NCBI GenBank assembly: GCA_040143965.1
Contig: JASJQH010006960.1
Coordinates: 1 to 32,237 of the forward strand
Length of the DNA: 32,237 nt
Source: Basidiobolus ranarum
Lineage: Eukaryota > Basidiobolomycota > Basidiobolomycetes > Basidiobolales
Direction of reading: 5' to 3'
How positions within the stretch are numbered: the stretch's first letter is position 1; each line of letters opens with the position of its first letter. A model generated the notes under the pieces. That model saw only the letters and a program-made list of their open reading frames with translations. It was not told where the DNA came from and did not search any database. Shown here one piece after another: positions 1-9,480 of the stretch. The translations under genes and the position numbers were made by a program.

Positions 1-885
1 AATCCACTTTTCTAAAGTTCTTAAAAAAAAAGTGGTTAAGAAAGCTGATAACAGATTTAGGCTATTCTGAATATTCACCAACTACAATGTCTTATATATA
101 GCTTAGTGCTTAGTTATCTTATATTTCACTAAGATATTGCCCATTATTCCCAATCAGAATTTACTTGGAATATTTTTAGCAACTTAGAAGTTCTCAGATA
201 TATAGATTTTTCAAACTTGTGCTAGATGTCCCAAACTTTGCACACATGTTCCTGGGACCTTTCTTAAAACATTCAATACATTAATTTGTTGAAATCTTGA
301 CAAAACTATAAATGTCAACTTTCTACTAAATAAATCAATAAGTGAAAACCACCAATTTCTCTAATTCTCCAAATCACTTTCAACAGGCTCCCAAATACTT
401 TAACACTTCAATGGCTTTAAAAAACATACACTGAACTTTTTCTTTGGCTTAATAGAAGTGAGATTTTCTATTACTTCTCCGTTGAGAACAGCAAGCATCT
501 CTACGAAATATTCAAAAATATGCTATATGCTGGATTAATGAAATAATCCAGTATTTCAACAATAATGGCAAATAATCAAAACCGCAGATTCTTCTATATG
601 GCCAACATTGTATGTATAACTTTGCAAATGAAGATTAAATATACATGTAGCTAATTATTCTTTGGAATTTTAAACCATCCATGGATTACCTATTTAAGTA
701 ACATTTAAGCAGAATAGAATTCCAGCAATCTGTTGAAGGAAAAAAAGGGATCCATTCGAATTTAGATTCTGAATAACAAACAACCAGGAACTGTCGCCCT
801 CGATTAGTAAATTAACTATAGTTAACAAGTAAAAAAATCCCATTTTGTATTACACAACGGTCTTCACCTTATCAGCGTCTTCACT
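1..885. other. AT-rich intergenic DNA, left edge
   Basis: No reading frame, RNA gene or repeat that I can support was seen here. The stretch is AT-rich with many short A and T runs. Its right end must hold the promoter and 5' leader of the uridine-kinase-like gene that starts at 886. Confidence 0.5.
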
Positions 886-2149
886 ATGTCAACTTTGGAA
901 GCATTGCGTTCACCTGGACTTCGTCCATTCTCTCCCAACGATTTAAGTTCTATTCCTGAGCAATTCTCTTCTGAGAAAGGTGCTCCCTTCATTATCGGCG
1001 TTGCTGGTGAGATATTTCCTTTTGGGTGGTTTTTTTTCTCTTGCAATGTTTAACCCGTTTCCATGATTTTTTAGGTGGTCCTGGAGCAGGAAAGGTTTCA
1101 ATATTTTATTCCTTCCGAGGTTTATACTCTTGTTCTTTTTCTCTAGTACTAACCAAGATGATCGGAATTTTGCATATTTACTAAGTAGAGAGTAGTATGT
1201 GACTCTGTGATTGAACGTTTAAAGACTATCAACCCTTCTCATACCCGAAAGATAGCCATTCTAAAAATTTCCCAGTTTATGCGTGAGTTTGAAGGAGAGG
1301 AGCTTGAAGCAGCAAAGTCAGGCCATTTGAATATGGATCATCCAGGTATTATTCACTTTTTATCTTTAAGGTGACTCTCTTATGTTAAAAATGACTGTTG
1401 TACTCGAACTTTTAGATGCTTTTGATTTTGATCTTTTGAAGAGTGTTTTGAAATCACTTTGCTTGGGCAAGCCAGTTAAACTACCACTTTACGACTCGCA
1501 AAATTTCCGAAGGTACGAAGATATTCTTGTACCGATTAGAGGAAACATACATAGAAATGACCTAACCCATCTTCTATCTTTATAGAAAGGAAGAGACTCA
1601 AGATTGGAATGAGATTCCCGACGTAGTACTCCTTCATGGTTGTTTAGCACTTTTCGATCCTGAAGTGCGTCAATACCTTTCAATGAAGATTTTTGCGGAC
1701 GTTGATAGTGATACTAGACTGGTGAAGATGGGTTAGTAATCCACTCAATGTCCTTTGATCGCCACGTGGTTAACATTCATATTTCATTAGTTAATACGGA
1801 ACTAGCCAAGCCCCACTACAATTTGGATAAAACTCTACACGATTATGCACGTATCTCAAAGCCTACATTCGAGGCTTTCATCTACCCGGTAAATACTTCA
1901 CTTATTAGTGCAATTAGAATTCATCAACTAAAGTGGACTCTTTTCACAACCCTATTTTAGAGCAAAAAATGCGCGGATGTCATCATGCCCAGAGGCTCGG
2001 GTAATCATGTTGCAATTGCGTTGATTACCGAGCACATCAATGATCTACTCATGGGCAATTTCACCCCTGTCAACTATTCTAACAAAGGTGCGATAGTTTC
2101 GGATATCTTTGAAAAGCCAAAGAAGTTCTATAACCCCATACCCGAGTAA
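886..2149 (+). CDS. Uridine/cytidine kinase-like protein with altered active site
   Basis: Seven exons: 886-1006, 1075-1094, 1189-1345, 1416-1512, 1586-1731, 1791-1888 and 1961-2149; 828 coding bases, 275 aa. The uridine kinase fold is recognisable from FIIGVAG plus a P-loop (GGPGAGK), NMDHPDAFDFDLL, LPLYD, the strand VVLLHG, the segment FADVDSDTRL, KPTFEAF, and the C-terminal KKCADVIMPRG motif. Uridine kinases phosphorylate uridine and cytidine in the cytosolic pyrimidine salvage pathway. Several expected catalytic positions differ: the residue after the P-loop lysine is R rather than S/T, QDSFY is replaced by SQFMR, the histidine of YDF..H.R is F, FEG is LHG, and the arginines of RD..ERGR are absent. 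Exon 2 is only 20 nt, and the exon 3 acceptor at 1187-1188 is the only one that keeps phase. The family call is firm; activity is doubtful. Confidence 0.83.
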
Positions 2150-2154
2150 AGTCG

Positions 2155-2179
2155 CCTAGGGTTAGGATTAGGGCTAGGC
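2155..2179. repeat. Degenerate telomere-like TTAGGG motif
   Basis: A run of GGGTTAGG, ATTAGGG and CTAGG units starts six bases after the stop codon of the uridine-kinase-like gene. It resembles the fungal telomeric unit TTAGGG but is short and imperfect. Similar tracts recur across the window. Confidence 0.6.
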
Positions 2180-2200
2180 TATTTCGTTAGAAGATCCCCC

Positions 2201-2206
2201 AATAAA
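2201..2206 (+). terminator. Candidate polyadenylation signal (AATAAA)
   Basis: AATAAA lies about 50 bases past the stop codon at 2147-2149, a reasonable distance for 3'-end formation of the uridine-kinase-like mRNA. This is a motif match only. Confidence 0.35.
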
Positions 2207-2285
2207 GTGAAGTTAATTTATTTAGTGCTTTGAACAAAATACTACATAAGCTTTACTATACATTTGGATTAAAACCCCGATAATT

Positions 2286-3538
2286 TTAATACCTATCCGA
2301 ATTTTGAATTAATGGGGTTGTTTTGCCACTAGACACAGGGTCAAGTGAGTTAGGTAGAAAGTATTTCACCAACTTGCGTGAATTATCAGCGAGGCTTTCT
2401 GGTAAATATACGAATCTAGATAGACTGGTCATAAAAAATTCCAACAACTGGGATTTGGGGTTTGCACTAGGGACATCTTCACACTCGAATTCATTTAATT
2501 TCTTTTCCAATCTAGACAGCCTTTCCTCATTTTTAGCTCGAATTCTCTGCTCTCGTCGGTCATATTTCTGCAGTAATCCAGAAAATTGTATTAAAGCTGG
2601 CTCTACTCCATCACGTACTTGGCCGATGTCTCGTTTAGTTGCGTAGGCTTTGGTCAACTGATTCAGTTCATTTTCTAGAAATCCCACTCGTCTTCTCAAT
2701 CCTTCTACCTCTCCTACGGGATAATGTATTTCCTCTTGTAGCATCAATGCTCGTTTCTTTAGTAGACTAGCCAAATACATGGTTGGTTTTACACCAGCAG
2801 CAAAGATGAATATCATGATATTTAGTTGCGAGAAGTAGTCATCAAACTGAGATAGGTAATTCTTAGAGATATGTAGCAAATAGCCTCCTAGCATTGGTGA
2901 GATTATCACAAGAACAAATGCCAATCTTTCTTGGCGTCTGAGTTTCTTTTCTGCTTCAAAGCGTATGACTTCTTGAGCTGCATCTCCCGGTTCGATAAAC
3001 GTCCCGGCCAGGGATACCATATTCATTGTCTTCTTTCTAGCGACAAAATAGAGCTCCCATGGTACTAGAGTATAACAAATGAATTAGTTTGATCATCAGA
3101 TACCAAAACAATATGAAATAGCGAAGATGGTTAACCTTTTATAACCAAATATAAATAGAACCCCACTAACACCAAGAGTAGCAGGTCACTCCAAGTTTGT
3201 GCATCTCCGTAGAAAATTGATATAATTGGAGGGAAAATCACCAGGAAAATGGGCCAGCTGTACTTGGAGGTCGAGAAACGCTCAATCTCAGGTACGTCTG
3301 ACCTTCTTGGTAAACTGGTTTTAGTGTGATTTGAATTAGTTGCTGTAACGGGGTTGAAAGGATAGTTGGCATTTCTTCGGGGCTCGTATCCACTTTGAGT
3401 ATTTTCCAATTCAGTCAACCCGAAACTTTTACTAAGAAATGTGCTCATTACGATCTTCTTCCTCTCTGGGCTCGGTGGGGCGCCGTTAGGGTTTCGAGCT
3501 TCAAAGCCCAAATTGCTCTTTGAGTTTTGTCGAGACAT
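2286..3538 (-). CDS. Conserved fungal-type membrane protein, four TM segments and coiled coil
   Basis: Two exons on the minus strand, 3538-3136 and 3064-2286, with a 71-bp intron; 1182 bases, 393 aa. The splice is supported because it creates an uninterrupted VPWELYFVARKK stretch. The N-terminal ~90 residues are polar and likely disordered. Hydrophobic segments follow at about 94-110 and 115-132, then the PWELY motif, then segments near 182-200 and 214-234. About 80 residues of charged heptad-like sequence (roughly 250-330) look like a coiled coil, followed by a short hydrophobic/aromatic stretch. I believe PWELY-containing membrane proteins are conserved in fungi without an assigned function, but that is memory and not a search. 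The two hairpin-like TM pairs around the motif suggest an ER-type or organelle membrane protein. No enzymatic motif was seen. Confidence 0.75.
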
Positions 3539-4842
3539 GTATTATCGTTTAAGCCACTCTGGTTCCAAGTAACAAAAAGATAAGGGTTGTTGATTAAAAG
3601 GGTGGCAAGGAAAGCGTATTCACTAGGTTCTTTTTGAGTTTTTTTCCTTATTTAACGAAATAAGAAGCAGGCATAGATTCGCTTTAGTTCAATAGTTGAA
3701 ATAATACAAAGACCTTTTCTTGAGAGTTTATACAAAATATTGAAAAGGGTTAAAGAGAGGGAAGAAACATTGCTGTGATGAAGGTTTGGTTTTGATAGTC
3801 ACTGACGTACATAAGTCACCACTGCTGAGTGCAGTTGATTTGTCCAAAAAAGAAAGAGCAGTCGTAACACACTTAGTCAACTACTCACTGCTTGCTTTGA
3901 AGATCGATCATTCGATTCAAGCATCACTCCTACGTCCATATTATGTGGATGAAGCTAGTATATATCTTCATACCGGTAAAGTGGGAACTTGAAACATCTA
4001 TCAATCCTGAGGCTTATTAACGAATCATCTTGGGTTCTGTAGAATGTATATATATTTATACACATTGCGCCCCAGAGCTAGTGTTGAGGGTTGACAAGTG
4101 AAGTCTGCAGCGATCTGTTTCTAAAATAAAATGGAAGCGATGTAGCTCTAGGGTGATCATTATCCCCAGAATCCGTGTGTCACTTACTACATATGTAGAA
4201 CATAGATCTCAAAACGTCATCGACCTATATAGCATTGTCTATTAGAGTTTGACCAATCGATGGAGTTGATGAGATCTCCGCATCGCTCATAGGTACCGTC
4301 ATCAAGGCGTATTTGAGTTTCAATTTAGAAATGTCACAATTACTATTTTCACAATTTCTCATTTTCTTCTTTTGACTCGTTTTCTTCATGTTCCTCGCTT
4401 CTATTATTCTTCTATTCGTTTGGAAGGCTTTGTTGTGGCAGTTGAGAAGAAAACCCCTTCGCCTTAGCCAAAACCATTCGTGATCAATAATGGGCTTTTG
4501 TCAACCCGTTGCTATTTTAATATGTCGTTATTTATATTGTTTGACCGGTTCCTTCTTCATAGGTGATTAATATGTCATTTCCTTTTTTGGATTTCATTAA
4601 TATTTATTGTTACCATATCTATCCACCAATCTATGAGTTATATTAAATTGCTTAACCGTTGGCATCTTTTTTTATAGCTTAACTAGTCCAACGCCCTCTC
4701 CTGTGTACTTTTTATATACCGCCTTTTCGACCTGTGTTCCGGTGAATTCTGATTTTTTTTGTTTATTCCATTTTAGTTCTACCTTTAAGAACAAGTTTAT
4801 CCTTTCTATCTTGGTTTCTTCGTGAACTGGTTCTATACAAAC
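3539..4842. other. 1.3-kb divergent intergenic region
   Basis: This lies between the divergently transcribed membrane protein (start 3538) and the glycosyltransferase (start 4843), so it must contain both promoters. A short open frame at 3786-3992 has no recognisable features and is probably chance. From about 4330 the plus strand is pyrimidine-rich, as in a fungal 5' leader. Confidence 0.5.
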
Positions 4843-6406
4843 ATGAGAGTCGACTTCTCTTATTCACGCATTTTCAAATTTTTATTTTTAACTTACCTAG
4901 TTATTTCCATTCTCTATATATTCCTTTTCTTTTATGGTTCTCCACACAAAACACATGACAAGCTCACACCAGTCACCCCTAGCAAAGTCCCACAACATAC
5001 CCAGCCTTCTGTAGAGGATAATAAGAACGAGATCTTATGGGCGAATAACCAAGGTACTTTCACACACACACGCACACACACTCTCTCTCTCTTGTCGCTT
5101 CAACGTGATTTGGTGTCTAATGGTGGTTGTTGATATATTTTAGGTTCAACTGTGCCTTTATCGGAGTCTTATGTTTATTCCAAGCTTTTTTCTGAAACCA
5201 TGCAACCCACAAACCTCAAGCCATATTACTACAGAATGGAGCCTGCTCCTTCTCCAGACGATATCACCGTAGCCACTTTGATTACCGCAGATCGTTTTCA
5301 GGTTTTTGAAAAGTTGGTCAATAACTATAAAGGTAGGGGAAGGCTTAGTTCTCACTTGAACAACTGTACACCTTTCTAAGTATAATATTTCATATAGGAC
5401 CCATCTCAGTTGCACTTCATATCTCTGATGACCATAATCAGGCCAACATATTACGTCGACTGGATAACATGTATCAATCTAATCCACTTATGAAGAAATA
5501 TGTGGATATTCATTTGATCATCGATAAATTTGAAAGACAATTTAATTATTGGAGAAATGTGGCTAGATTCTTCTCTCGTACCGATTACTTTTTACTGTTG
5601 GATATTGACTTTTACCTATGTACCGATTTCCGTCAAAGCCTTCAAAACCATCCAGAGTTAATGAATAGATTAAAGGATGGTAATGTGGCCATTGTTCTAC
5701 CTGCCTTCGAATATGATGTCTTAAATGAAGGCCGTGATGCTAAGGTATTCCCTCGGGTGAAATCGGATCTGGTGAAATTGGTAGATGACAAGAAAGTATC
5801 CATGTTCCATAAGGGATGGACTCGAGGACATGGCTCCTCCAATTACACCCATTGGTATCAAGCAGACACTCCTTACACCGTAACCGAATACAACTTCAGC
5901 TATGAGCCATATGTTATCGTTAAGAAAGACGGTATCCCTTGGTAATTAGTGGCTTCGAGATAATGAATGAATCTACTCGAATCATACTAACTGGAATTCA
6001 CTTGTAGGTGTAATGAGCGTTTCATTGGCTATGGTGGAAATAAGGCAGCTTGCTTATTCGAAATCTATCTTTCTGGAGTGGATTATTGGGTTTTACCACA
6101 GGATTTCATTATTCATCAGAACCATGATTATCTTGAGGATACTCGAAGAATCGAGGTAATGATTAACTCTTCTGGATAAGATTCACATCAATCTTAACTC
6201 ATTTCTCTCTCTTTTAATAGCGTAACTTCAACAAGAAAGTGTACCAAAATTTCCGTGAGGAAGCTTGTTTCCGTTACTTTAGGAATTTCTTATCTCGTAA
6301 TGAATGGGGCACACCTAAAGCAGATAATCTCAAGAAGGAATGCAGTAAGAGTGTCCCTAATTTCTTGAAAGATACCACGGCCTACCAGTCAGAGACTTTA
6401 CAATAA
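4843..6406 (+). CDS. LARGE-like glycosyltransferase (GT49 family)
   Basis: Five exons: 4843-5053, 5144-5332, 5398-5941, 6008-6155 and 6221-6406; 1278 bases, 425 aa. The ATG at 4843 is chosen because the frame just upstream only offers a GTG. Residues ~10-30 form one hydrophobic anchor after a short basic N-terminus, the layout of a type II Golgi membrane glycosyltransferase, followed by a Pro/Thr-rich stem. The catalytic domain shows ITADRFQVF, ALHISDDHNQAN, FLLLDIDFYL (D202-I-D204, the DxD metal/nucleotide-sugar site), the region MFHKGWTRGHGSSNY, EPYVIVKK, CNERFIGYGGNK and a late FIIHQNHD. These match the family called glycosyl-transferase for dystroglycan (GT49), which includes the second domain of animal LARGE and B4GAT1. 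The donor and acceptor in this fungus are unknown; a wall or secreted glycoprotein glycan is an inference. Confidence 0.88.
5061..5093. repeat. CA/CT microsatellite in intron 1
   Basis: A (CA)n tract with one interruption passes into a (CT)n tract just inside intron 1 of the glycosyltransferase gene, a few bases after the splice donor. It is short and probably length-variable. Confidence 0.8.
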
Positions 6407-6810
6407 GCTTTGTTATTTAGATGTAGCATTTACCTTTACCTTTTCTTTTCCTTTACCCTTTCTTTTACCCCTTGCCCCGTATCTTTAACCCTTGTACTCA
6501 TAAGAATGGCTATTCAACTATCATGATCAACCAATCACTGATCCTTTTCAAATGGGATTTTCTTCTATTCATTCCACCCTAGGATACCATTGATTTTGTA
6601 TAAAGAAAACCCATCGATGTTCTCCTATCAGAGGGTTCATTTCATCAAATCTACCCACTGTTTCATTCGATAATAAAAACTTCGATTTCAGGGGTTTATT
6701 TTGAACAATCTGATATACCTAACCATAAACCTAACCATAACCATGGTGGTTGAATGTGAATTACATAGAGGACATTGAGGTTAAGTGCAACCGAGGAGTA
6801 CAAAGGATAC
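6407..6810. other. Convergent 3' intergenic region
   Basis: This region separates the ends of the glycosyltransferase (stop 6404-6406) and the PB1-NAD kinase (stop 6811-6813, minus strand). It holds pyrimidine-rich CTTTACC repeats near 6430-6475, an AATAAA at 6672-6677 and an AACCATAAACC-type repeat at 6718-6742. No gene is seen. Confidence 0.5.
6718..6742. repeat. CCTAACCATAA repeat, telomere-like
   Basis: Successive ACCTAACCATAA and ACCTAACCATAACC units form a short, degenerate cousin of the CCCTAA telomeric unit. It lies in the convergent intergenic region between the glycosyltransferase and the NAD kinase. Confidence 0.5.
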
Positions 6811-8619
6811 TTACTCTAAATCCCAGGAGTCGGTATGCAAGGGCTTTTGTCGTTGTCTTTCATTCCAATTTAGCACTTTGCGTAGTCCGTTAAACCAATC
6901 TATCGATTGATCATCCTTACAAATAGATGGCAATGGGTAATTGGAGGCGGTGATGGTTATCGAGTCTCCACGGTTCAGTTCTACTCGATTATGTCCATCG
7001 AATGATGCCTAATAAATGGATTTGTGGGGTGATATTACACAGTCTGGTTAGTATTCTTCATTGAAATCTAACAACACGGGAACTTACCCATGCGGTGCTT
7101 CTTGCTTGGGACGGTACACATATTCTCAACTCTTTATATCCTGGAATAACCATAGGACGACAGGTCAAGGTATGTGGACAAATTTGTGTAACCAATATTG
7201 CACACATTTCAGGGTGAATAAGTGACCCTCCAGCGGAAAGTGAATAAGCGGTGGATCCTGTAGCGGTAGCTATGACTAAACCGTCCGCCAAGATGGTAGT
7301 CAAGTGAATATTATCAACAAACAATTCCAACATCACCATATTCGGATTCGCTCCACGGTCTACTACCAATTCATTTAATACATGATGTACACCACGTTTG
7401 GTAAGTGCACATCCACCTTCAGCCCCAGGGTCATCAAGACAAAGGTTGCATAGACTAGGTTCGGATTCGATATTGGACAAGTTCTCTATGTCCGGTACAG
7501 AATTGGCTATTGTTTTGTATACGGTACATTTGATTCTCATTCGAAGATTGGCATGAATTGATTTACTGTCAATTATGTGACCAAGTGTTTCTTGAAATTG
7601 ACCAAAATTGAAAACCGTTAAGAATCCTAGAGATCCCAGATGAAACGAGAGGATTGGTGGTACTTTTCTTTGAAAGAGTAAAGAAGTATAAAGCACAGTT
7701 CCATCACCACCTAAAGTGACCGCCAAATCAACGTACTCAGGAAAGTCTTGATGAGACCAAAACTTTAATCTGTCTACAATCGCAGGACTTTCAGAGGCGA
7801 TAGTTTCATACTTGAATGCAGAGTTATTCTTGAATGTATCTCCAACATAAACTGTAAGGTTCTCGTATTTTTTGAGAAGCCAGGTAGCCACTAATTTCGT
7901 GTGTTTCACCAGCTCTGGTGTAGGTTTGGTGACTATAACAATATCCGTGACAATCTCCAGCTCGACCAAGTATGATTTCAATTCACTTATAGAATTCGTT
8001 ACTTTTGAGTATCTATTTATCAAGCTTGAAACGCAAGTACGATTTTTCGCGCAATTCTCTGGTGTAGAATTCTAACAGAAAGAGTGTTGTTTTTCTTAGT
8101 CTCCAATATAATCAAGTAATCCTGTGAGAAAAAATATACCTCATCGGTAATTCGTGATTTGATATGGATTCTTTTGTGTCCTTGTTCAACAATCTCTTTT
8201 AAATATCTCCAAGCATCGTTATTTTCTTTGTAGTTGGGTTATGATCAGTTATATGTAAAAAAAAATTACAAAATGAGGGAGATGTTACCAGTTATGGTTA
8301 TCCAATCTCCTTCAAAATCTTTCCATAATAATTTGTAATCAGTAAGCTGAAAGTCGTTATATTCCTTTTGAAATTGCTCAACAAGGAGAGAGAAGACCAG
8401 ATTTTCTTCTATTCACGAGACGTAACGAGGGTAAAAGAAAGAAGTCAGTATGTGTTTGAGAATAAAAGGTTAAAAGATAGTAGGAAGATCCCAATGTAAA
8501 CCATTTATCGTAAAAACCAATGTGTTATTTAAAAAAAGGACATATATACCTTTGATAAAGACAAAGTTGGTGTCTCCTCGATGTGAAAGTTTAATACGCA
8601 ATTGAGAGGGATCGTTCAT
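6811..8619 (-). CDS. NAD kinase with N-terminal PB1 domain (predicted fusion)
   Basis: Five exons on the minus strand: 8619-8550, 8408-8289, 8225-8140, 8071-7088 and 7008-6811; 1458 bases, 485 aa. Exons 1-3 (residues 1-92) encode a PB1 domain: RIKL in the first strand, then LLWKDFEGDWITIT (an OPCA-like acidic loop) and a closing KRIHIKS strand. Exons 4-5 encode an ATP-NAD kinase: VTLGGDGT (GGDGT at 213-217), LGSLGF, ILADGLVIATATGSTAYS, HPE, ICPHTLTCRP, and a final beta segment rejoined by a 79-bp intron. NAD kinase makes NADP+ from NAD+ and ATP. The kinase frame has no ATG at its N-terminus and opens just after an acceptor at 8072-8073, so upstream exons are required; the PB1 exons fit in phase 0. 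The alternative is a separate short PB1 protein reading through the donor at 8139 to a nearby stop, with the kinase starting elsewhere. Kinase call very firm, fusion probable. Confidence 0.85.
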
Positions 8620-9480
8620 ATTTTATAAATGTTCTATATTGTTTGGTGAATCCTTTGAAGGAATTCAATCAAGTGATGGTAGTAGATGCGTATAACAGAC
8701 TGAAAAAGAAATCAAATAGTAACAGTATAAGCTTGAAGGTAAATCAGAAACATTACTAATACTCTCTAGTCTTGGATTTTTCTGGATTCGATTTACAGTC
8801 ATACACATGACATGCGTTTAGGACTGAGTCCAGAATAACGATTCAGTTACAATGTCACCGGCTAAAATTAATCTCGATATGACTTTCAATAATTCGGTCA
8901 ACGATGATCGATCAATGACATAAAAGACAGAAGGTTTTGTGACTACTAATTCCGATGATCTGATGACGCACACTAAAGATTTAAGGGTACTAACAAGCAC
9001 CCAGTGTAAGTCGTCACATCAAATGAAAGAGGGTATTATTTTACAGTCACAAATCGACAAATCGCTTCTACATATTGAGTAAGTGGATATCAATCTGTCT
9101 GATGTGGAAATACCATGAATGCACTGTTAATGTACCGTAAATGCTCTCATTCTTGAATTGATTTCTTGGTTTTAAAAAAGATTTTCATAAGAGACGGGGT
9201 GAACCAAAGATACATCTCAAATATGGATGAAGAACATCGTGAAAAGATAGGATTATTACAGAAGTGATGGGTGTACGGCAGGTGAAGAATAATGAAACCC
9301 GGGGAAATAATAGAAGGCCGCAGTGCAATTGCTCTGCAGTACAAATACGATCGGTCAATACAAGAATATCATTTTGTTCACGTTAGACACAAATAATGGG
9401 ATTCCGAAAAGTTCTTCTGCCACTCGGATGTATTTATATGCTCGCCAACACTCACTACAGTGTTGGCCATCTACTTAACA
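8620..9480. other. Intergenic region between PB1-NAD kinase and CUL4
   Basis: This 860-bp stretch lies upstream of the PB1-NAD kinase start and downstream of the CUL4 stop, both on the minus strand. It must hold the NAD kinase promoter. Short open frames here (for example around 8818-9000 and 9147-9344) lack coding character. No RNA gene was recognised. Confidence 0.5.

Noticed and set aside
3786-3992. 68-aa open frame in the region before the glycosyltransferase
   Set aside because: No domain, no codon style like the neighbours, and no splice partner that extends it. Open by chance in AT-rich DNA.
8140-8619. Separate short PB1 protein ending just after the 8139 donor
   Set aside because: Possible by read-through, but it leaves the NAD kinase without a start codon, while the splice at 8139/8072 restores one in phase. 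Kept as the alternative.
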